Positions 17,583 to 28,700 of a stretch of DNA of 64,000 nucleotides are shown here, piece after piece. Made by a program: the position numbers and the translations under genes. This DNA is from Cyclobacterium xiamenense (GTDB lineage Bacteria > Bacteroidota > Bacteroidia > Cytophagales > Cyclobacteriaceae), in the NCBI RefSeq assembly GCF_009467825.1, contig NZ_WIOK01000022.1:1-64000 (forward strand). Reading direction: 5' to 3'. How positions within the stretch are numbered: position 1 is the first letter of the stretch; each line of letters opens with the position of its first letter. The notes beneath the pieces were generated by a model. The model was not told where the DNA came from. It saw only the letters and a program-made list of their open reading frames with translations, and searched no databases.

Positions 17583-18008
17583 ATGAATTGGGGAAATGGA
17601 ATAATTTTAGTGTTTGTCGCTTTTGTGGCGGTAATGGCCACGATGGTGACCATATGTATGAAACAAGATGACCTGCATCTGGTCACGGATAATTATTACG
17701 AAGAAGAGATCAAATATCAGGAGCACATCGATAAAGTAGGCAATTCGCTGGACGCTGCGAAAAATGCCCTAAGTTTCAATCCGCAGAGCAAGGTGTTGAC
17801 CCTGAATCTACCCGTTGGAGCGCAGGGCGAGTTGCATCTCTTCCGGCCTTCGGACGCGAGAATGGACCGAAAAATAGCCGTAGACATTCAAAATGCTGCC
17901 GCAAACACCGTGAATCTCAAAAGCCTTCAAAGTGGGTATTGGAAGGTAAAATTAAACTGGGAGGAAAAAGGACAGGGCTTTTTCGAGGAAAAGAAGATCG
18001 ATCTGTAA
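17583..18008 (+). CDS. ccoH: cbb3 oxidase assembly protein CcoH/FixH
   Basis: The 141-residue product has one N-terminal membrane helix (GIILVFVAFVAVMATMVTI) and a periplasmic domain with the FixH signature LVTDNYYEEEIKYQEHID near residues 32-52, ending in GYWKVKLNWEEKGQGFF. CcoH interacts with CcoN and aids late assembly of the cbb3 complex. It is two bases upstream of the SafE-like gene. Confidence 0.93.
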   Translation: MNWGNGIILVFVAFVAVMATMVTICMKQDDLHLVTDNYYEEEIKYQEHIDKVGNSLDAAKNALSFNPQSKVLTLNLPVGAQGELHLFRPSDARMDRKIAVDIQNAAANTVNLKSLQSGYWKVKLNWEEKGQGFFEEKKIDL

Positions 18009-18010
18009 GC

Positions 18011-18724
18011 ATGTTTTGGACAGCGTTTGTATGGGGATTATTGGGGTCGTTTCATTGCATCGGGATGTGTGGACCGATCGCCCTGGCACTGGCCGGAAAG
18101 GATAAAAATAAGTTCCTGCTAAACAAACTGCTGTACAATTCCGGCCGGACGATCACCTATGCCTTTTTAGGTGGTCTGGTGGGCTTGCTTGGTTTTTCGA
18201 TGGCCCTGGCAGGAATTCAACAATGGTTGTCCATCCTTACAGGGGGTGTCCTGCTGCTCATGGCCTTTTCCTACCGCAAATCAGAAAAATGGGTTGCTAA
18301 TTCCGTTTTTTCCACATCATTGGCCCAACTGAAAATCCGGCTCGGTCGTTCCATCAAACCGGGCGGTACCCGGGCCTTTGTTTTTTCCGGATTATTGAAT
18401 GGCCTATTGCCCTGCGGGCTGGTTTACATGGCGTTGGTCGCTTCCTTGGCCATGCAAAGCCCCTTGCAAGGCATGGCCTACATGTTCTTTTTTGGCTTGG
18501 GTACCTTTCCGGTCATGATTTTATTAATGATCTCCGGCAACATTTTTTCCATGGGATTCCGGATAAAAATTAACCGGTTTGTTCCCTATTTTGCTTTGCT
18601 CATGGGCGCTTTATTCATCGTACGTGGGATGGGCTGGGGAATCCCCTACTTAAGTCCCAAACTTTCCTTTGCCAGCAACCAAACCACCGAGCTTTTGGAT
18701 GCAAACATCACGCACTGCGAATAG
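18011..18724 (+). CDS. SafE/UreH-like (DsbD_2) membrane protein of cbb3 locus
   Basis: A 237-residue protein with six or so membrane helices. The N-terminal GSFHCIGMCGPIALALAG motif (two Cys and His in the first helix) and the repeat-like GLLNGLLPCGLVYMAL around residue 130 are typical of the PF13386 family (sulfite exporter TauE/SafE-like, UreH-like). This family regularly ends cbb3 operons in Bacteroidota, and the paired Cys/His residues suggest a role in copper handling or thiol redox for oxidase assembly; that is inference from context. It starts right after ccoH and is the last gene of the run. Confidence 0.85.
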   Translation: MFWTAFVWGLLGSFHCIGMCGPIALALAGKDKNKFLLNKLLYNSGRTITYAFLGGLVGLLGFSMALAGIQQWLSILTGGVLLLMAFSYRKSEKWVANSVFSTSLAQLKIRLGRSIKPGGTRAFVFSGLLNGLLPCGLVYMALVASLAMQSPLQGMAYMFFFGLGTFPVMILLMISGNIFSMGFRIKINRFVPYFALLMGALFIVRGMGWGIPYLSPKLSFASNQTTELLDANITHCE

Positions 18725-18742
18725 CCTTTTGCCAGAAAAGGC
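18724..18742. terminator. Hairpin between convergent genes
   Basis: A seven-base stem GCCTTTT/AAAAGGC (18724-18730 with 18736-18742) with loop GCCAG sits at the stop of the SafE-like gene, between convergent transcription units. There is no separate U-tract, but A/T pairs close the stem on both sides, so it may act in either direction. Confidence 0.4.
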
Positions 18743-18746
18743 CACT

Positions 18747-19718
18747 TTACCAGATGGCAGGCGCTGTGTCAGTGGATTTCTCATAGGTTCCAAACAGCCT
18801 GTAAACCAGCGCAAATTCATGGGTTTGTCCAGGCAGCAGGTAGCTGCGGTTTGAGGGAAATTCATAGACGTATCCCAGCCGAATCTTGTCAAACACGACA
18901 CCAAACTGCAGATTGCTGGCATAATCAAAACGATGTCCACCCCCGATCCATAGCCTGTTGCCTAACAGGGTTTTTACATTGAATTCGATATTGTCGGGCA
19001 AGCCTTCCTGGTTGCGGTAAAATCCATTCAGAATCAGCGAGACCTGGGAGGAAAGCGCTTCCCGGTATCCGGCCTGTGCGATATAGGTGACTGGCCTTCC
19101 CTCCATAAATTCCTCTCCACTCGCAATCCGCCCTTTGTTTACGTTGTGCATGGCATAGGAGAGGTAGTACGATTTATGGGTAAGCGCAAGCCCCAAATTA
19201 AAATCAAAAATCTGCATATCGGAAAACCCGCCTACGTACTGCCCAATCAAGGGATCTCCGGCCTGTTCACTAGTAAGTGCATTTCCGTCTAGTCGGATCG
19301 TTTGGTAGTTGAGGCCCGCCCCCAATCGTAATTGGTGCCTGGCTGTCAGCCGCACCCGGCTGGCGTAGGCAAGCAGTAGTTCCGTTTCCTTGAATGCCCC
19401 ATAGGTATCGTGCAGTAAATTCAAGCTGAAGGCATTCTTCCCCATTAGCGCAGGGTCTTCCAATCCTTTGGTTTCAGAAAAATCTATCTCCGCGCTGATA
19501 AAATAGGTTTTTGGTGCGCCTTCCATTCCGGACCATTGGTTTCGTACAAATCCCCTTAAGGCACTTCCCTCGTACCCCGTCAATCCAGGGTTAAAATAGC
19601 TTTGAAAGTGGCTGAATTGACTGATGTATTTTCTGGATTGTGCCTGCAAATAGGTTGTTTGTAAAGCAAGCATCAAGAGAAAGAGGTACACGGTTTTTTG
19701 TGTCTGGCTGTTTTTCAT
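18747..19718 (-). CDS. PorP/SprF-type T9SS outer-membrane protein
   Basis: The 323-residue protein has a signal peptide (ending LQAQ) and the PorP/SprF family pattern: SQFSHFQSYFNPGLTGYEG near the N-terminus, FVRNQWSGMEGAPKTYFIS, then beta-barrel strands (LRLGAGLNYQ, FDFNLGLALTHKSYYLSYAMHNVN), and the C-terminal HEFALVYRLF. These barrels act with the type IX secretion system as partners or attachment proteins for large surface adhesins such as SprB. It begins ten bases after the stop of the giant surface-protein gene and is surely cotranscribed with it. Confidence 0.93.
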   Translation of the reverse strand: MKNSQTQKTVYLFLLMLALQTTYLQAQSRKYISQFSHFQSYFNPGLTGYEGSALRGFVRNQWSGMEGAPKTYFISAEIDFSETKGLEDPALMGKNAFSLNLLHDTYGAFKETELLLAYASRVRLTARHQLRLGAGLNYQTIRLDGNALTSEQAGDPLIGQYVGGFSDMQIFDFNLGLALTHKSYYLSYAMHNVNKGRIASGEEFMEGRPVTYIAQAGYREALSSQVSLILNGFYRNQEGLPDNIEFNVKTLLGNRLWIGGGHRFDYASNLQFGVVFDKIRLGYVYEFPSNRSYLLPGQTHEFALVYRLFGTYEKSTDTAPAIW

Positions 19719-19728
19719 CTTTCTTTAA

Positions 19729-22700
19729 TTAATCATTAAAAATTGTAAGCACGCCTCTGCGGGTTTCGTTGGTTTCATCCAGGCTGATCACCCAGAAATA
19801 GGTGCCGGTCGGCAGCTTCTTACCGAGATAGGTTCCATCCCAACGTATATCCGGACTTTCGGTGTAAAAGACGCGTTTGCCGCTGCGTTCATAAACGGCC
19901 ACTTTTGCTCCTTGGTAATACCGGAGATCGTCGATTCCCCAGTCGTCGTTGAAACCGTCCCCGTTGGGCGTAAACGTGTTTGGTACCGAAATGGCTTCCA
20001 ATTCCATTCGGTTTCTACGCAGCGTGAATGTCTGCGTGAGGGTGTTCCCGGCTCGGTCCGTACTACTGATTTCTACGGTAAAGGTGGATTTTCCAGGGAG
20101 CGCTTCACGGCTGTTCCAGAATAGTTCGGTTCCCGAAATTCCAAAGTACTGGTTGTCACCCGAGGAAGGAATCAGGGAATAGGCATGCACGTCGTCCGCA
20201 GGGTCCAGGGTATTCAAGGTTCCAATGCTTGTCCCCGGATCACTATCTGCTTCAAACGCATCGCTGGTTAAGGTGATTTCCTGTGGAAGCGCTTTGTCTG
20301 TCACCAATATGCTGAGAATGGGTTCCAGCTGATCCGGATTCTGAATTTCGCCCAGCTCCAGTACTCCGAAATACTGGTACAAACCGGCTATTTTGGTATC
20401 CAGTACGGGTAGCGTCCAATGAACCGGAAGGTCGACCATCTCTCCATTGCTAAGTTGTGCCTGTATCGTTTCCGGAAAAACTACGGATTCCAACGGACTG
20501 TTCCAGGCAATGGACAGCAATGCCGGATCCTCGATTTCGATGAGGTTGAGATTTAGTAGACGACGTTCAAATTCAACTTTACTTTCGTTTCCTTCCGCAT
20601 CGGTTGCAATTAGTTGAATCCGGATTGTTTCTGAATCGGTGTATTGCGTGCCTGCCGCTGGTAGTTGTACGAATTGGGACAATTCGCAATTGTCTCGCGC
20701 TACCGCTATTTCGGTGAAGTCCGGTAATACATAGGTTCCGTTTAAGTAAATGGTTTCATCCGTAGGAACCGATTCGATTACCGGAGCCGTGGTATCCTCG
20801 ATGATGACCTCCTGCAATTGGGTGCTGCTGTTTCCAGTCCTATCGGTAAATGTCCAGGTAATTACCGTACTCGCTGGAATCGGTAATTCAAGATCCGCTG
20901 TTCCCGTAACGATGCCTCCGCAGTTGTCCAGAGCAGTTGGCGGTTCCAGGCTTTCGATGCTGCATTCGGACTGCAACAAGGGTAAGTCGCTAGTAATCGG
21001 GACGGGAGCTGTCTGATCCTCCACGCGCAGCATTGCTGTGGATGAAAACAACTGTCCGTTCGGGTTGCGAATGGTAACGTCTATTTCCTGGGTACCCAGA
21101 TTCGTGCAGGTGAAATTACTCGTTTCCAGAATCACCGTCTGTCCGGCAGACAGGGGTTGATCCAATAGTAGGGAAGGCTCTAATAAACCCATTCCGTTGG
21201 CATCCAGTACCAGTGTTCCGTTTTTGGTTTTTGGTAAAATCTGGAATTGGCTTTCTGCCAGTGAAAAAACGTAATTTCCACCGGCGCTCAAATCACCCAA
21301 AGTCAGCGCATAGCTGCCCACATCTTCGCCGGGTTCCCGGCTTAGTGCACCCGTCAGTATGGATTCGTCCTCCCCATTTACAAAACCGCTGCTGCTAAAG
21401 GCAAAGGTCGGATCGGCTTGCCCGTAGGTCTTGCTTTGGGCTGCATCTGCGGTGATGCTGAGTGTTTGTTGATTGATAGTAAAGTCGGCCGGAGTAAAGT
21501 CCAGCGTATAGTTTCCACTTGCACTTAGGTCGCCCAGGTTCAGTGCATAGCTGCCCACATCTTCGCCAGGCTCCCGGCTTAGTGCACCCGTCAGTATGGA
21601 TTCGTCCTCCCCATTTACAAAACCGCTGCTGCTAAAGGCAAAGGTTGGATCGGCTTGCCCGTAGGTTTTGCTTTGGCCGGCGTTGGCGGAAATGCTGAGA
21701 GTTTGTTGATTGATGCTAAAGTTGGCCGGGGTAAAGTCTACCGTGTAGTTTCCACCGGCACTTAGGTCACCTAAAGTCAGTGCATAGCTGCCGACATTTT
21801 CTCCGGGCTCGCGGCTTAGTGCACCCGTCAGTATGGATTCGTCCTCCCCATTTACAAAACCGCTGCTGCTAAAGGCAAAGGTCGGATCGGCTTGCCCGTA
21901 GGTCTTGCTTTGGCCGGTATCGGCAATAATGCTAAGTGTTTGTTGGGTGACGACAAAGTCGGCCGGAGTAAAGTCCAGCGTATAGTTTCCACCGGCACTT
22001 AGGTCGCCCAGGTTCAGCGCATAGCTGCCCACATCTTCGCCGGGCTCGCGGCTTAGTGCACCCGTCAGTATGGATTCGTCCTCCCCATTTACAAAACCGC
22101 TGCTGCTAAAGGCAAAGGTTGGATCGGCTTGCCCGTAGGTCTTGCTTTGGCCGGCGTTGGCGGAAATGCTAAGTGTTTGTTGGGTGACGACAAAGTCGGC
22201 CGGAGTAAAGTCCAGCGTATAGTTTCCACCGGCACTTAGGTCGCCCAGGTTCAGCGCATAGCTGCCCACATCTTCGCCGGGTTCTCGACTTAGTGCACCC
22301 GTCAGTATGGATTCGTCCTCCCCATTTACAAAACCGCTGCTGCTAAAGGCAAAGGTCGGATCGGCTTGCCCGTAGGTCTTGCTTTGGGCTGCATCTGCGG
22401 TGATGCTGAGTGTTTGTTGATTGATGCTAAAGTTGGCCGGGGTAAAGTCTACCGTGTAGTTTCCACCGGCACTTAGGTCACCTAAAGTCAGTGCATAGCT
22501 GCCGACATTTTCTCCGGGCTCGCGGCTTAGTGCACCCGTCAGTATGGATTCGTCCTCCCCATTTACAAAACCGCTGCTGCTAAAGGCAAAGGTTGGATCG
22601 GCTTGCCCGTAGGTTTTGCTTTGACCGGCGTTGGCGGAAATGCTGAGAGTTTGTTGATTGATGCTAAAGTTGGCCGGGGTAAAGTCTACCGTGTAGTTTC

Positions 22701-25700
22701 CACCGGCACTTAGGTCACCTAAAGTCAGTGCATAGCTGCCCACATCTTCGCCCGGCTCCCGGCTTAGTGCACCCGTCAGTATGGATTCGTCCTCCCCATT
22801 TACAAAACCGCTGCTGCTAAAGGCAAAGGTCGGATCGGCTTGCCCGTAGGTTTTACTTTGACCGGGGTTGGCAATAATGCTAAGTGTTTGTTGAGTGACG
22901 ACAAAGTCGGCCGGAGTAAAGTCCAGCGTATAGTTTCCACCGGCACTTAGGTCGCCCAGGTTCAGCGCATAGCTGCCCACATCTTCGCCGGGTTCTCGAC
23001 TTAGTGCACCCGTCAGTATGGATTCGTCCTCCCCATTTACAAAACCGCTGCTGCTAAAGGCAAAGGTTGGATCGGCTTGCCCGTAGGTTTTGCTTTGACC
23101 GGCGTTGGCGGAAATGCTAAGTGTTTGTTGGGTGACGACAAAGTCGGCCGGGGTAAAGTCCAGCGTATAGTTTCCACCGGCACTTAGGTCGCCTAGGTTC
23201 AGCGCATAGCTGCCCACATCTTCGCCGGGCTCCCGGCTTAGTGCACCCGTCAGTATGGATTCGTCCTCCCCATTTACAAAACCGCTGCTGCTAAAGGCAA
23301 AGGTCGGATCGGCTTGCCCGTAGGTCTTGCTTTGGCCGTTATCGGCAATAATGCTAAGTGTTTGTTGAGTGACGACAAAGTCGGCCGGAGTAAAGTCCAG
23401 CGTATAGTTTCCACCGGCACTTAGGTCACCCAGGGTCAGTGCATAGCTGCCGACATTTTCTCCGGGCTCGCGGCTTAGTGCACCCGTCAGTATGGATTCG
23501 TCCTCCCCATTTACAAAACCGCTGCTGCTAAAGGCAAAGGTCGGATCGGCTTGCCCGTAGGTCTTGCTTTGGCCGGCGTTGGCGGAAATGCTGAGAGTTT
23601 GTTGATTGATGCTAAAGTCGGCCGGAGTAAAGTCCAGCGTATAGTTTCCACCGGCACTTAGGTCACCCAGGGTCAGTGCATAGCTGCCGACATCTTCGCC
23701 CGGCTCCCGGCTTAGTGCACCCGTCAGTATGGATTCGTCCTCCCCATTTACAAAACCGCTGCTGCTAAAGGCAAAGGTCGGATCGGCTTGCCCGTAGGTT
23801 TTGCTTTGACCGGCGTTGGCGGAAATGCTAAGTGTTTGTTGAGTGACGACAAAGTCGGCCGGAGTAAAGTCCAGCGTATAGTTTCCACCGGCACTTAGGT
23901 CACCTAAAGTCAGTGCATAGCTGCCCACATCTTCGCCCGGCTCGCGGCTTAGTGCACCCGTCAGTATGGATTCGTCCTCCCCATTCACAAAACCGTTGCT
24001 GCTAAAGGCAAAGGTCGGATCGGCTTGCCCGTAGGTTTTGCTTTGACCGGCGTTGGCGGAAATGCTGAGAGTTTGTTGATTGATGCTAAAGTCGGCCGGA
24101 GTAAAGTCCAGCGTATAGTTTCCACCGGCACTTAGGTCACCCAGGGTCAGTGCATAGCTGCCCACATCTTCGCCCGGCTCGCGGCTTAGTGCACCCGTCA
24201 GTATGGATTCGTCCTCCCCATTTACAAAACCGCTGCTGCTAAAGGCAAAGGTTGGATCGGCTTGCCCGTAGGTTTTGCTTTGACCGGCGTTGGCGGAAAT
24301 GCTAAGTGTTTGTTGAGTGACGACAAAGTCGGCCGGAGTAAAGTCCAGCGTATAGTTTCCACCGGCACTTAGGTCGCCCAGGTTCAGCGCATAGCTGCCC
24401 ACATCTTCGCCAGGTTCTCGACTTAGTGCACCCGTCAGTATGGATTCGTCCTCCCCATTTACAAAACCGCTGCTGCTAAAGGCAAAGGTTGGATCGGATT
24501 CGCCGTAGGTTTTGCTTTGGGCTGCATCTGCGGTGATGCTGAGTGTTTGTTGATTGATAGTAAAGTCGGCCGGGGTAAAGTCCAGCGTATAGTTTCCACC
24601 GGCACTTAGGTCACCTAAAGTCAGTGCATAGCTGCCGACATTTTCTCCGGGCTCGCGGCTAAGTGCTCCAGTTACTAGCGTTTCGTCTTCCCCAGTTACA
24701 AATCCACTGGAGACAAAGGTAAAGGTGGGATCCACGCTCCCATAGGTTTTGGATAAGCCTTCTGTAGCATCGATGCTCAATGGTTTCGGATTAATATTGG
24801 CACTACCGGTTGGGGCACCGGAAAGTGTCAGCGTGTACTTATCGGCATCTGCACCACTTAAGGCTGCCGATACGATGGACACGGGTTTGCTGGCTCCGCT
24901 TTGGGCAGTGGCAAACGCCACTACCAGGTCGGTGAGTTGTACGTCATCTCCTGTCTGTGGACTGAGTAGCTCCAGGTTGTTGCTAAGTAGCACCGCCTGT
25001 ACCGTTCCGTCGTAGGTTTTGCCTGTGGCTTGGAAGGTGCCTCCCAGGGTAAGTTCTTGTTTTTCGGTGGTAAAGCTTGTTTCCGTACCAAAGGCAGTAC
25101 CTGCGGTGTTGGTAGCAAAAGCTCTGACATAATACAGGGTATTGGGGTCCAATCCGGATACCGTGGAGGAAAAGACACCTGTACCGGTACCCATGCTGAC
25201 TTTTTGGTCCGTCAGGTCTGGATTTCCCGACGTATTGAGAACAATCCCTCGTTCGGTTACCGAACTGAATTGGTCATTTTCCACCTCGCCTCCCAGCGAT
25301 GCAGCGTCGAATGCGATGCTGGCTGGAGTCGTTGTAGTGACCACAGGAAGGGCAAAGACGGGGCCGAGGTAGGCGGATTTCACGGGGGTACCCGCATTGT
25401 TTCCGTCGGATGGAGTGACTTCAAAACTGATAAAATGGCCCAGATAGCCGGAAAGCAGGTTCAACACCTGTCCGTTTTCACCGGTAATTGGTGTCTCGTT
25501 ACTTCCCAGCGCGTCGTCTGCCTGCCACCATTGAAAGGTACTTCCGGTCTCTGTGTCGTTTTCGGTATCGCTATAGGTATAGGCGCCCGTCAGGCTTTCA
25601 CCAACAGCTGTCGTGCCGGAGGCAGTTACTCCGGAAGCGACCGGAGGAGCATTGGGAGCGTTTACCTGGATGGATAGATCGTTGGTTGCTAGCAGGGATC

Positions 25701-28700
25701 CTCCGGTGCCCGTATTTCCCTGGTCATCGACTTGAATGGAGAGCATTGCTTCGCCCACAAAACCGCTCGTACTGGTGAAAACCAATCCATCCAGCGCGTT
25801 ATTTATGTCGGTCAGGTTTCCAGTGAATTCCATGGAAGAATCACCAGCGCCTGTGCCCGTTAAGAAGGTTAATCCGGTGGTCATTGCCAGGTCCAGGCTG
25901 CCGTTTGACACAGAAAGTTCCACAAGTAAGGCATTGGCTCCCGCGTCTGGATCGCTTACAGCAATTTCGTTACCGCCAGCGTTGCTAAATGTAAGGGCTT
26001 GGTCGGAGACCGTTGTTTCGTTGGCCGGAAGGGCGAGTTCCGGCGCATCGTTGACGGCTGTCACGGGTATGGATAGGTTATTGGTTCCGTTTGCCAGCAC
26101 GGATAGGCCTCCATTTGCATCTTCCACGACAATGGAAACAATTCTTTCTGTTTCGGTCCCTCCCAGTGTGGGGTCGTCCGAGGTAGAGCGAAAGGCCAAC
26201 CCTCGGAGTATGTCGGTCAGGGCTGCTGCGGTGGAGGTACCCGTCAGTTCCAACGTGTTATCGTCTACTTCCTGTAAGGTAAAGGGAGAGGGATCTCCGA
26301 GACTCAGCTCATCGCCTGTGATTTTTCCAGAACCTTCGAACCGGATGGCGGCACGAACGAGTTGGTCCCCGTCTGCGTCGCTTGCCACGATGCTTTCTGC
26401 AATCAAAACGTTAGCGGCATTTTCCAGGTAGGCAGGTGCTGTTAGGGGGTCCGGACTAACCTCAGGAACGGTATTGATAAACTTAGTCACTTGTGCGGTG
26501 GCATCTGCTCCTGTATTTCCGGATAGGTCGGTCAGTGAAACCGTTAGAACGACTAGTCCGTTTGGCAGGCTTGTAAGGTCGATTCCTGACACTTGTTCGG
26601 TGGTGCTACCGATTGTACCCGAGCCTGTCACGGGAGTGCCGCCACCGGAACTCGCAAATGAAAACGAATAATTCGTCCCCACTTCGGCCCCGGCGAAGGT
26701 AAACCCAATCTGATCCTGGTTTGAAGCGCCGATTTCGGCTTGATCGATGGTGACCGAATAGCCTGTAGGCGCTTCCGTATCCAGGCAAAAATCAAAATTA
26801 TCCAGGGCCAGGTAGGCAAAGGAACCGCCAACTTCCAGAACCAATTCATCAACGAAGTTGCCGGAATAGTCGGATGCCCCGTCGGTTGAAAAATCCAGGC
26901 TAAAGAATCCACCGGTGCTGCCAAAGGAGGTGGGGAAGCCCGTATTTTTTTGGATGGTATAGACCGTAGTACCATCCAATTTTCCGGTAACTGTCAGCGA
27001 GCCATCGTTGGTAGGCGTCACTCCGGAGGCAAAGGAGGAGAGGTAAAGGCCGATTTTGCTCAGGGTTACGGGCGTTCCGCTGACTTGTACCGTATAGGGG
27101 CCGTTACCGGAGGATTCGAGGAATTTCGCGGATCCATTGGCTCCAAACCCAATCCGGTTTTTTACCGCCCAATTACCGGATAGGCCAAAGGTCTTTCCAT
27201 TTCCGCTAAAACTTACGGCTCCATCTGTTTCATCCTCAAAAGACTCGGAAAAGCAAGCCCCAACCAAATGGATTTGTCCGTTGACGTACTCCAGCGGACC
27301 CGTGTTACCGAGCGCATCGGAAACATCCGTTCCACTCTTTAGACGGAGTTGAAGAGAACCTTCACCAGAAATACCTGTGACCGTTACCTGATAGCTGCTA
27401 CCGCTGCCAGTAAGTTGATTTAAAGTACCGGTGGCGCTTCCGGTAGTGACCAATGAAAAATCATCCAGGCTCAGGTTAAAGGCGTTTTCATCAAAAAGGA
27501 CAGAAAAGTCGATGGAACTGGCGGTGCTGCTGGGGCTTCCGTCTACCAGTATGCGCTGCACAGCCGGCGCTGCCGTATCGGTGTCGGGCACTGCTGCACA
27601 AAAGTTAATATTGTCAATCAGCAATTGTTGGAATCCATCGGCAATGGTAAATTCCACCTCGTCTACATTTGTATTTCTAAAATTTGTTGTTCCGTCGGTG
27701 GAAAAATCGAGTGTAAAAAACCCGCCATTTAGCGTGGCATCGACCGGAAACCCGGTGGTTTTAAGGATGGTAAATACAGCGACTCCATTTTTTTTACCTG
27801 TGACGGTCAGGGTGCCGCTTCCGGTAGGATTATCTCCGTTGGAAAGATCGGACAGAAACAGGTCGATGGTATTCAACGTGAACAAGCTACTAGAACTGAT
27901 GGAAAAGCTTCCGGGATTGTCCGTGTTTTTTATAAACCGATTGGAATTCCCGGCACCAAAACCCAGTCGGCTTTCTACCTCAAGCCCCGTTCCCAGGGAA
28001 AAAGACAACCCATTGCTGGAAAAAGTGGTGCTTCCATCCGGAGCACTTTCCAGAGCTTCGGTAAAACAGGAGCTGACGGTGTGGGTATTTCCTGTGGTGA
28101 ATGCGGGAACGCCTCCTGTGTTGTCTGCATTGGTGATATTGGTACCCCCTTTGAGATCCAATCGAATAAAGCCCTCACCGCTGATGCCGGTTGCGGTTAC
28201 CTGGTAACTATTTCCCGAACCGCTAATTGCGGAAAGTGTTCCGGTGGTACCAGAGGTTGTCAATAGAAAGTCATCCAAACTGACATTGAGGGCAATTTTT
28301 GAAAAATTGACCGTGAAGCTCACCGTTGTTGCGGTGGTGGGAGGGGCTCCGTTTACGCTGATACCTGTAACTACGGGAGGATCTTCGTCCAACGGGGAAA
28401 AGGGTGATCCGGTCGTAACCTGATCGAGAAAGAAATAAATGTCCTCGGCATTGATCCGCACCTCGTCCACATCGTAAAAGTCCGGGTCGTTGTCAAATGT
28501 CTTCAGGCCATTGGTGGCTGAATTAAAGTCAATCGCTTTAGCCGCACCGATCGGGTTTCCTGCTTTGTAGGCACGGATGGTACCCGAAGTGGAAGCGCCC
28601 ACACCGCCCTCCTGAAGAAAAATGCTTATAAATTGAAAGGAAGAGCCATCCGTTTTGCGAATGCTCCATTGCTGAATGCCGTTAGGGTTGAGGTTCGAGT

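Noticed and set aside
21229-24783. Regularly spaced repeats that could suggest a CRISPR array
   Set aside because: The period is 237 bp with no short unique spacers, and the repeats are in frame within one long coding sequence.
24749-28207. Several plus-strand open frames (up to 258 codons) opposite the giant surface-protein gene
   Set aside because: They are antisense to clear domain-bearing sequence, have Ser/Pro/Val-rich low-complexity translations and no recognisable domains; typical shadow frames.
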